Below, piece by piece: positions 1-5,710 of a DNA stretch of 5,710 bases. The stretch lies in contig JASLXP010000011.1 in NCBI GenBank assembly GCA_030740295.1, forward strand, positions 1 through 5,710, read 5' to 3'. The position numbers and the translations under genes were made by a program. This DNA is from Planctomycetota bacterium (GTDB lineage Bacteria; Planctomycetota; PUPC01; JACPCR01). The notes under the pieces were generated by a model that worked only from the letters and a program-made list of their open reading frames with translations, was not told where the DNA came from and searched no databases. How positions within the stretch are numbered: position 1 is the stretch's first letter; every line of letters starts with the position of its first letter.

Positions 1-1
1 T

Positions 2-1645
2 CTCGATATAGAGAATAATCCAGAATATGGGAAATATGGTAAGCCTGAGCCAACACACATTCCCTTCTACAAATTTGGTGGCGCATACTCAAAACCAGCG
101 GGCGACTTAAAGGCCGTTTCGAAAAATGAAATGCTGAAAAATATATTCCACAAACGCTATATGGTTCGTGCACAGGCCGCCAAGGCGTTGCGTGCTGTCG
201 GGGCTTTGGATGAACTTGAGAAGCTTATGTCAAACAAGGACCCCCGCGTACGGCGGGCGGCCCTCGACGGTTTAATAGACTACAGGTATTGGTTCAGCAT
301 GGGACGTAATCCACTCAAAACAGAAGCATATACGCCAGGCATTATTGCCGCGCTTAAGAGGATAATTACTGATCCAAAGGAGGCACTGTATGTGGTTGAT
401 GGTGCCTTGTTTGCTATGCGCAATGCACCGACCAAGGTTATTAGTGATAACGTAAAAGCGATCATGCCCTGGACGACGCATGAAGAATGGTGGTTACGGG
501 AATCCTCTTTTACCGCCCTTTCAGGCCTTGAGAGGGATGATTCCGAGTATCTTAGAATAGTGCCAACTCTGGTCACTATGATGATCGAGGAGTATCACAC
601 TATGCCACGCGCCAGAATGACAAGTCATCTGCAAAGCGTTCTCCAGAGGAAGAAAAAGGAGAGCGAGATTGGTATGTTGATCCTTGCCGGGATGCTGGAC
701 GCAGCCAAAGAGAGTGAGATCAGAACAGGTCTACGCTCTGGTGAGGGCGCACATAATATTGCTTTGGCCGCAAATGTGTGTCTGAAGCAAGCGCCAGAGA
801 CAGCGGTAGAGATAGCTAAGATAATGCAGTCACGCTTCAGTGTACTGGAGACAGGGCACATAATCAGGCTGGTAGCGACCCCGAACTCAAATCGCGAAGG
901 TAAGCCATATGGTCTATACACGACCTTAAAAAAGTTGAGCCCGAATCAGCGCGAAGAGCTGACAGATATTCTCTTCAGCAGTTACCGAGCAGAATTAGTC
1001 AAACGCATGAAGGCAGCGGGAAATAAAGACCGAGCCCTGATTGATACCATCATTGACCTTACAAAACTCAAGAAACCTGTTGCAGGCTGGGGTGCTATAG
1101 GCAAGACGAAGCCAGCGGATCGTGTGTGGCGTTTCACCTCGTTTGATCCGCAGGAAAAAGACAAGATGCACCCGCGTGAAAAGAAGCGTTTTCGCAATGT
1201 AGCTCTTCCGACCGGGATGGAGAAGTGGTATATGCCGGATTTTGATGATAGCAAATGGAAAAGCGGAAAAGCACCTATAGGTAAAGGACTATTCAAACGT
1301 GGCAAAACCAGTTTCAAGAATAACTCCGAGTGGGGGGACGGTGAGTTCATACTGATGCGAACCACTGTTGAGCTTGATGCCCTTGATTATGATTCATATC
1401 GTATAAGCGTTTTGGCCAGCCAGGGATTTCACATCTATTTAAATGGCCACAAAATACACACCTACATCTGGTGGAAGAATATGCCGCATTATCGCTTGAT
1501 CATGCTTGGTTCAGGGGAAATTAGGCATTTGAAAAAGGGCGTCAATGTTCTGGCCATATATAGTAATACTGAATATCCCAAAGAGGTAGCCCTAGGGCAG
1601 GTTGATCTTTATCTGGAAGGTCTCAGAAACAAAGATCTTGAATAG
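2..1645 (+). CDS. HEAT-repeat protein with C-terminal galactose-binding-like domain (5' end missing)
   Basis: The frame is open from the first full codon at position 2, so the true start lies left of the window. The Met at 131 is probably internal: 43 sensible codons precede it, and there is no ribosome binding site in front of it. About 547 residues are visible. Counting from that Met, residues 10-50 form two HEAT-like helical pairs ('VRAQAAKALRAVG', 'DPRVRRAALDGL'), and a third helical motif lies at about 117-133 ('EEWWLRESSFTALSGL'). More helical sequence runs to about 315. Residues 331-498 look like a beta-sandwich of the galactose-binding type: 'FDDSKWKSGKAPIGKG', then 'FHIYLNG', then 'LKKGVNVLAIYSN'. 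The HEAT part suggests a protein-binding scaffold and the sandwich suggests sugar or surface binding; both roles are inferred from fold only. It may belong to the planctomycete HEAT-containing DUF6288-type proteins, but I am not sure of that. The export signal, if any, would be in the missing N-terminus. GC is lower than in the neighbouring genes. Confidence 0.85.
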   Translation, partial: LDIENNPEYGKYGKPEPTHIPFYKFGGAYSKPAGDLKAVSKNEMLKNIFHKRYMVRAQAAKALRAVGALDELEKLMSNKDPRVRRAALDGLIDYRYWFSMGRNPLKTEAYTPGIIAALKRIITDPKEALYVVDGALFAMRNAPTKVISDNVKAIMPWTTHEEWWLRESSFTALSGLERDDSEYLRIVPTLVTMMIEEYHTMPRARMTSHLQSVLQRKKKESEIGMLILAGMLDAAKESEIRTGLRSGEGAHNIALAANVCLKQAPETAVEIAKIMQSRFSVLETGHIIRLVATPNSNREGKPYGLYTTLKKLSPNQREELTDILFSSYRAELVKRMKAAGNKDRALIDTIIDLTKLKKPVAGWGAIGKTKPADRVWRFTSFDPQEKDKMHPREKKRFRNVALPTGMEKWYMPDFDDSKWKSGKAPIGKGLFKRGKTSFKNNSEWGDGEFILMRTTVELDALDYDSYRISVLASQGFHIYLNGHKIHTYIWWKNMPHYRLIMLGSGEIRHLKKGVNVLAIYSNTEYPKEVALGQVDLYLEGLRNKDLE

Positions 1646-1659
1646 GCAGGCATGAAGGT

Positions 1660-1692
1660 CTTGAGGAGGCCGGCAAGCGGAATGCTCTCAAG
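1660..1692. terminator. Weak inverted repeat between convergent genes, possible bidirectional terminator
   Basis: The HEAT gene and the kinase composite end 42 bp apart and face each other. CTTGAG at 1660-1665 is matched by CTCAAG at 1687-1692, and G-U pairs could extend the stem by one or two positions on each side. The loop is about 21 nt and there is no T-run on either strand, so it does not fit a standard intrinsic terminator. The right arm overlaps the last codons of the kinase composite. Position between two convergent stops is the main argument for it. Confidence 0.2.
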
Positions 1693-3601
1693 GCTCGACC
1701 GTAATGACCGCGTGGGAGAAGGCAGGCATAAGGCCGTTGTCCATGGCAGTCAGACTGACGATACTGCGGCCGGGTTCACGGAAAGTAAACTGCGTCCTGC
1801 GGTTGCCGCTGTCGATGCCTATGCCGTCCGCGGCGTCGAAGTCCCAGGTAGTCCATAGAATCTTGCCGTCGGAGTCGGTGGCATTTGCTGAGAATTGAAC
1901 TGTCAGCGGCGCCTTCCCTTTGGTCAGGTCAGCAATGATTTCGCACGTCGGCCGCCGGTTATAGCGCGCCGATTCATCTGGAGGGACGCCGACCTGCATG
2001 CCGGGCGTATGCAGAGGAAGTGCCCGCCAGCGCCTCGTCTTCGGGTGCATCGCAATCTTGTAGAAGTCCACGGTGCGCTGGGTGTAGGTGTGGAGCTTCA
2101 TTCGCTGCCACCACGGTCCGGGGAAGTAGCGGGCATGGACCCGCTCGTCGCAAGTACCCCAGCCGACAAATTCAAGACCGAGGCCGCCCAACGCCTGTGC
2201 GTGCCTCTTTTCCTCGATCTCGGTCGTGAAGTGTATCCAGTTGTTGTAGTGCCAGACCGGCCAGTGCTCCGGCGGTGTGATGTCGTCATTCAGCGGCTGT
2301 ACCTGGATCAGGTAGGCGGAGAAGGGGCGCTTGCCTTTCGGGATCAGTGGATTCAGCGGGCTCTCCAGGGCGCAGACCAAGCGGACCCGCCTCCGGTTTT
2401 TCATCTCGGCGGGAGGGCCAACCTGGGTCGGGCTGAGGTGGAGCTGGTTGTAGGTCGTCGGTGGCCGGCTGCAGGCACTTACCAAATCGCCCGTGTTGAT
2501 CATCACTGGTTTGCCTGTGCCAAGGTCGTATCGCTTACCGCCTCCCCGTTCGACTTTCAGCGTGAACAGGAAGTCCAACAGATCTCCCCGGTCCTTGCGG
2601 TAGCGGCTGCGAGGTCCTGTCTTCAGCCACGTTTTCATCGGCTGGGACTTGAACGACTCGACTGTTCCAACCAGGCTCCAGAAGCTGTTCTGAACGGGAA
2701 ACGAAACGGCCCAGTCAAGGTCGCGAGGCTCGCGAGGAGCAAGCTCTGTGCTGACAGCGTTGCCCTGGCCGAACGCCATCACGTGGCCGCTTGTGTTGGC
2801 AGTGAAAATGGTGCCGTTGGCAATGGCGGGGGAAGCATAGATGGGACTTCGAGTGTCGAATGCCCAAGTCAGTTTGTGGCTTTGAATGTCGAACAGGTAG
2901 AGCCAGCCATCCGTTGATGTGACCGCCACGGAATCACCGGTGACGGCCGGCGAGGCCCATATGCCGTCTTCAATGGAGGAAGCTGATGCCTCCCAGACCT
3001 GCCTGCCGCTCGTCCTATCGAACCCGGCGACCTGCCCGAGCACAGTCGCAACGATCACCTGGCCTTTCGACACCGCTGGGGAGCTACGATGAAGAATCTC
3101 GCCGAGGCTCTGCCCTTTCACATGTTTCATCGTGAAGTAGAGGTTCCCCTCGCCATCCTTTCCCAGCTCATGGACGGGCACGATGTTAGGGTGCTCCAGC
3201 TTGCCGGTTATTTGTGCCTCTTCCAGGAAGCGCAATCGGTGCTCTTCGGATTCAGCGATTCCGGCCTGCATGATCTTCATGGCCACGCTGCGATCTAGGC
3301 TCATATCGCTGCAGAGCATTACCTTTCCCATCCCGCCCTGTGCAATCTCTTTTTCGTGACCAAGTGTGCCCCGTGCTCTGCCGCGTTCTTCCAGGATCGG
3401 TTCCAGCTGCTCTACTGCGGAGCTGTCAACTGAATGTTCAGGATCGTTGGCGGCCAGCGTCTGTGGTGCATCTCCACTCTGAACTGGCGCAAGAATGATC
3501 TCCCGGCAATTGGGACAGCGGATCTTCCCGCCAGCTTTTTCGTCCCTGACGGACAGCCTCTTTTTGCAGTCGACGGTCGGACAAATGAATTCGATGGACA
3601 T
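1688..3601 (-). CDS. Composite protein: zinc ribbon, truncated Ser/Thr kinase N-lobe, PQQ-like blades, PKD domain
   Basis: The protein has 637 residues. Residues 7-32 form a zinc ribbon (C7, C12, C29, C32). Residues about 80-171 are the N-lobe of a bacterial Hanks-type Ser/Thr kinase: glycine loop 'AQGGMGKV' (87-94), ATP-anchoring Lys in 'VAMK' (K109), likely helix C Glu (E128), 'HPNIVPVHELG', and hinge 'YFTMKHVKG' followed by 'SLGEIL'. The kinase then stops: no HRD catalytic loop, DFG or APE motif follows anywhere. Residues 173-278 carry three PQQ/BamB-like blades, each opened by SSPAV, ASPAV or ASPAI. Residues 279-545 match nothing I recognise and are rich in Trp, Tyr and Arg. Residues about 546-637 form a PKD domain ('GKAPLTVQFSA', 'DSDGK', 'WDFDA'). 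No signal peptide or membrane helix is seen, although PQQ and PKD domains usually work outside the cytoplasm. Kinase activity is not expected. The start is firm: the next in-frame codon upstream of note is a stop (3629-3631), with no other start between. No clear Shine-Dalgarno sequence is present. It could be a true fusion, a decayed gene or an assembly chimera. Confidence 0.8.
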   Translation of the reverse strand: MSIEFICPTVDCKKRLSVRDEKAGGKIRCPNCREIILAPVQSGDAPQTLAANDPEHSVDSSAVEQLEPILEERGRARGTLGHEKEIAQGGMGKVMLCSDMSLDRSVAMKIMQAGIAESEEHRLRFLEEAQITGKLEHPNIVPVHELGKDGEGNLYFTMKHVKGQSLGEILHRSSPAVSKGQVIVATVLGQVAGFDRTSGRQVWEASASSIEDGIWASPAVTGDSVAVTSTDGWLYLFDIQSHKLTWAFDTRSPIYASPAIANGTIFTANTSGHVMAFGQGNAVSTELAPREPRDLDWAVSFPVQNSFWSLVGTVESFKSQPMKTWLKTGPRSRYRKDRGDLLDFLFTLKVERGGGKRYDLGTGKPVMINTGDLVSACSRPPTTYNQLHLSPTQVGPPAEMKNRRRVRLVCALESPLNPLIPKGKRPFSAYLIQVQPLNDDITPPEHWPVWHYNNWIHFTTEIEEKRHAQALGGLGLEFVGWGTCDERVHARYFPGPWWQRMKLHTYTQRTVDFYKIAMHPKTRRWRALPLHTPGMQVGVPPDESARYNRRPTCEIIADLTKGKAPLTVQFSANATDSDGKILWTTWDFDAADGIGIDSGNRRTQFTFREPGRSIVSLTAMDNGLMPAFSHAVITVEP

Positions 3602-3604
3602 TTT

Positions 3605-3637
3605 CTGGCTGACAGGAGCTTGCGTTGTTCAGCCCAG
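3605..3637 (-). promoter_or_regulatory. Hairpin in the leader just before the kinase composite start codon
   Basis: Read on the minus strand, CTGGGCTGA is followed 16 nt later by TCAGCCAG. They pair over 8 bp with one bulged G, and the stem ends only 3 nt before the ATG at 3601. The gene has no recognisable Shine-Dalgarno sequence, so a structure here would cover the ribosome landing zone and could limit translation. The rest of the 139-bp gap shows no convincing -35/-10 pair. The regulatory role is inference only. Confidence 0.2.
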
Positions 3638-3697
3638 CGGGACACAGCAATATCTGATCATCCGCGGGCAGGACAGGATACTCAGCCCTGACGTGAA

Positions 3698-3716
3698 AGC
3701 CGGAACTCGCGCGGCT
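3698..3716 (-). terminator. Short GC hairpin after lepA, weak terminator candidate
   Basis: On the minus strand, about 25 nt after the lepA stop, AGCCG and CGGCT form a 5-bp stem around a 9-nt loop, and the stem runs directly into a short T stretch (CGGCTTTC). The stem is short and the T tract is only three bases, so at best it would be a weak terminator or a pause site between lepA and the kinase composite. A chance pairing is quite possible. Confidence 0.18.
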
Positions 3717-3740
3717 GAATACCGATAGAGCGATCGAACT

Positions 3741-5537
3741 TCAATCTTCCTCGGGGGCCAGAACGGCCAGAAACGCTTCCTGCGGCACGGTGACGTTGCC
3801 AACGCTCTTCATGCGTTTCTTACCCTCTTTCTGCTTTTCAAGCAGTTTCCGCTTTCGAGTGACGTCGCCGCCGTAGCATTTGGCGGTCACATTTTTGGCG
3901 AGCGCTTTTATGTTTTCTCTGGCGATCACTTTCGCGCCGACTGCCGCCTGAAGTGCTACTTCAAACATGTGCCGTGGGATTTCCTTTCTCAGCTTCTGAA
4001 TCAGAGCCCGACCGCGCTTGTCTGATTTGGAGCGGTGACAGATCACCGCGAGGGCGTCGAGCTTGGTGCCGGCAACCATCACGTCTACCTTGACCAGGTT
4101 GTCCTGGTGATATCCGATGAACACGTAATCCATCGTGCCGTAACCGCGGGTAGAAGATTTAAGCTTGTCATAGAAATCAAAGATGATCTCCGACAGCGGC
4201 AGTCTGTAATGAAGAATCGCCCGGTGGGAGCCGAGGTATTCGGTACTTTTGTATTCGCCGCGGCGCTCTTCACCCAGCTTCATCACGTTACCAATGCTTT
4301 CGGCGGGTACCAGGATCGAGGCATCCACCATGGGCTCGCGGAACTCCTGAATAGCGCCCGTGTCCGGTAACTCTGCAGGACTGCGAACCAGTAGCGTTGT
4401 GCCATCCGTCTTGAGGATTTCATAAGTGACGTTCGGAGCGGTCTGGACGAGATCGATATCGTATTCCTTTTCCAGCCGTTCCTGAACCACCGACATGTGC
4501 AGCAAGCCAAGGAAGCCGCATCGAAAACCGAAGCCGAGCGCGCCCGAGCTTTCCGGATCGAATGTGAACGAAGAATCCTGCAGATGAAATTTATCGAGCG
4601 CGTCGCGCAGGTCTTCGAAATTCTGGCTGTCGCCCGGATAGAGCCCGCAGTAAACCATGGGCATCGGTTCAACGTAGCCCGGCAGCGGCTCGACCTCGCT
4701 CCCGCTGTGAATGATCGTGTCACCGACCTTCACATCATGAATACTTTTGATTTGTGCGCAGACGTATCCGACTTCGCCCGCCCGCAGTTCTTCCCCCCTT
4801 ACCATGCTCGGTCTGAATGTGCCGATCTCGGTGACCTCGTATTTCTGTTGTGACCTGACGAGCTGCATCGTATCGCCCAGGCGGAGCACCCCGTTTTTCA
4901 GACGCACATAAAGAACCACGCCCCGGTAGTCGTTGTAAACGGAATCAAAAACAAGGGCCTGCAGCGGTTCATCATCGTCACCCTCCGGCGTAGGAACGCG
5001 GTCGATGATCGCCGCGAGAACTTCGTTCACCCCTTCACCGGTCTTGGCACTGGTGAGCAGGCATTCGGTGAAATCGATGCCGAGCGCGCCTTCCATCTCC
5101 TCCATCACTTCTTCAGGCCGTGAGCTGGGCAGATCAATTTTGTTCAGGACGGGGACAATGGTGAGATCCTGTTCGATGGCGTGATAAGCGTTGGCAACTG
5201 TCTGCGCCTCGACCCCCTGGCTGGCATCCACGAGCAGGATAGCGCCCTCGCAGGCAGAGAGGCTGCGAGTGACCTCGTAACTGAAATCCACGTGTCCTGG
5301 CGTATCAATCAGATGGAGTTTGTATTTCTTGCCTTCCTGTTCGAAATCCAACTGCACCGGCACAGCCTTGATCGTGATACCCCGCTCGCGTTCGATGTCG
5401 AGAGTATCAAGAGCCTGGTTCTGAAAATCGCGCTCGGTAATCGAACCTGTTCGCAGCAGGAAACGATCGGCCAGGGTGGATTTGCCGTGGTCTACATGGG
5501 CGATGATGCAGAAATTTCGTATGTGTTCCTTGGACAT
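3741..5537 (-). CDS. lepA: Elongation factor 4 (LepA), ribosome-associated translational GTPase
   Basis: This is a complete 598-residue protein, the usual length for bacterial LepA/EF4. LepA is a GTPase that binds the ribosome, resembles EF-G in its first domains, and acts in translation or ribosome biogenesis under stress. All GTPase motifs are visible: G1 'AHVDHGKST' (13-21), G2 'RERGITI' (50-56), G3 'DTPGH' (78-82), G4 'NKID' (132-135) and G5 'SAKTG' (163-167). Domain II follows at about 190-280. The EF-G-like domain contains 'GFGFRCGFLGLLHM' (335-348). The LepA-specific C-terminal domain has 'HRSKSDKRGRAL' (501-512), 'AKCYGGDVTRKRKLLEKQK' (552-570) and 'VPQEAFLAVL' (584-593). No key residue is missing. 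The start is fixed by an in-frame TAG directly before the ATG. Only a weak purine stretch (AAAGAG) lies at ribosome binding distance. A stronger AGGAGG (5570-5575) is about 32 nt away and too far to serve. The gene lies about 100 bp after the rdgB-like gene and 139 bp before the kinase composite, all in one direction. Confidence 0.98.
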   Translation of the reverse strand: MSKEHIRNFCIIAHVDHGKSTLADRFLLRTGSITERDFQNQALDTLDIERERGITIKAVPVQLDFEQEGKKYKLHLIDTPGHVDFSYEVTRSLSACEGAILLVDASQGVEAQTVANAYHAIEQDLTIVPVLNKIDLPSSRPEEVMEEMEGALGIDFTECLLTSAKTGEGVNEVLAAIIDRVPTPEGDDDEPLQALVFDSVYNDYRGVVLYVRLKNGVLRLGDTMQLVRSQQKYEVTEIGTFRPSMVRGEELRAGEVGYVCAQIKSIHDVKVGDTIIHSGSEVEPLPGYVEPMPMVYCGLYPGDSQNFEDLRDALDKFHLQDSSFTFDPESSGALGFGFRCGFLGLLHMSVVQERLEKEYDIDLVQTAPNVTYEILKTDGTTLLVRSPAELPDTGAIQEFREPMVDASILVPAESIGNVMKLGEERRGEYKSTEYLGSHRAILHYRLPLSEIIFDFYDKLKSSTRGYGTMDYVFIGYHQDNLVKVDVMVAGTKLDALAVICHRSKSDKRGRALIQKLRKEIPRHMFEVALQAAVGAKVIARENIKALAKNVTAKCYGGDVTRKRKLLEKQKEGKKRMKSVGNVTVPQEAFLAVLAPEED

Positions 5538-5637
5538 CTATCTCTTTCGTGAAGACCAGCCGACACCATCCTCCTGCCGAAATCAGTCGGGCCATCATGA
5601 ACGGCGACATTGTGTCGAGTTGCCGTCACTCCGCCAT

Positions 5638-5710
5638 CTATTGGATTAGGCCCTCCAGGGCCGGACGCAGCTCCTGCAGAGCGTTCGCACGGTGGCTGAC
5701 TCCGTTCTTG
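5638..5710 (-). CDS. rdgB: C-terminal end of RdgB/HAM1-family XTP/dITP pyrophosphatase (5' part outside window)
   Basis: Only the last 23 codons and a TAG stop (5640-5638) are inside the window; the gene continues past the right edge. The visible tail contains 'KNGVSHRANALQEL' followed by 'RPALEG'. This matches the 'K..isHR..Al..L' ending that closes the RdgB/HAM1 family, where the SHR motif helps bind the nucleotide base. Members hydrolyse non-canonical purine triphosphates (dITP, XTP) to monophosphates and pyrophosphate, which keeps them out of DNA and RNA. The call rests on this short motif alone, so the family is likely but the symbol is tentative. It lies upstream of lepA in the same direction, with about 100 bp between them that hold no convincing gene. 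I cannot see its promoter or start. Confidence 0.65.
   Translation of the reverse strand, partial: KNGVSHRANALQELRPALEGLIQ

Noticed and set aside
131..133. ATG at 131 as the true start of the HEAT gene
   Set aside because: The frame stays open with plausible coding sequence to the window edge and no ribosome binding site precedes this ATG, so the start is more likely outside.
1652..1858. Small plus-strand frame just after the HEAT gene, preceded by the gene's end
   Set aside because: It is nearly all antisense to the PKD domain, and its translation has no recognisable features.
1895..2917. 340-codon open frame on the plus strand
   Set aside because: It lies antisense to the kinase composite, its translation is Arg/Val/Ala-rich with no domain motifs, and the opposite strand encodes clear PQQ blades and a PKD domain. 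It is a shadow frame in GC-rich DNA.
3602..3740. Possible promoter for the kinase composite (TATCCT or GATATT as -10)
   Set aside because: Neither has a -35-like hexamer at 16-18 bp spacing; matches are at chance level.
4283..4723. 146-codon minus-strand frame inside lepA
   Set aside because: It overlaps the conserved EF-G-like part of LepA in another frame; its translation is Ser/Arg-rich and without motifs.
5570..5575. AGGAGG on the minus strand as the lepA ribosome binding site
   Set aside because: It is about 32 nt from the lepA ATG, and an in-frame TAG directly before the ATG excludes an upstream start that could use it.
5407..5610. 67-codon minus-strand frame covering the rdgB-lepA gap and the lepA 5' end
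   Set aside because: Most of it is an out-of-frame reading of the LepA G1 region, and no homologous motif or suitable ribosome binding site supports it.
5601..5626. Inverted repeats (ACGGC/GCCGT and CGACA/TGTCG) after the rdgB-like stop
   Set aside because: The two stems compete for the same bases, leave an uneven bulge, and no T-run follows, so a terminator is not supported.

Overview
The window most likely comes from a bacterium of the Planctomycetota/Verrucomicrobiota/Lentisphaerota (PVC) group. This is an inference from gene style. One gene opens with a zinc ribbon followed directly by a protein kinase domain with 'QGGMGKV...SVAMKIM...EHPNIVPVHELG' wording, later PQQ-type propeller blades and a PKD domain. 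Another is a HEAT-repeat protein ending in a galactose-binding-like sandwich. Both styles are common in PVC genomes. No 16S or other taxonomic marker is present except LepA, which would have to be placed by phylogeny.

Layout: (1) positions 2-1645, plus strand, hold the 3' part of a HEAT-repeat gene that is open to the left edge of the window. (2) Positions 1688-3601, minus strand, hold a 637-residue composite protein: zinc ribbon, kinase N-lobe only, three PQQ blades, about 265 unassigned residues, and a PKD domain. (3) Positions 3741-5537, minus strand, hold a complete lepA (elongation factor 4). (4) Positions 5638-5710, minus strand, hold the last 23 codons of a gene whose tail matches the C-terminus of the RdgB/HAM1 nucleotide pyrophosphatase family. 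Gene 1 converges on gene 2 with only 42 bp between their stop codons. Genes 4, 3 and 2 run in the same direction, separated by about 100 and 139 bp. They could share transcripts, but the gaps are large enough for separate control.

rdgB and lepA are housekeeping genes (nucleotide-pool cleaning and translation). The unusual part is the composite kinase gene. Its kinase domain stops just after the hinge and the start of helix D, with no HRD or DFG motif, and the reading frame passes straight into the first strand of a PQQ blade. This is either a real in-frame fusion or deletion that leaves a catalytically dead kinase relic, or an assembly error. The HEAT gene also has visibly lower GC (about 48% in sampled lines) than the other three (about 58%). 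No RNA genes, CRISPR arrays, insertion sequences or clear promoters were seen.
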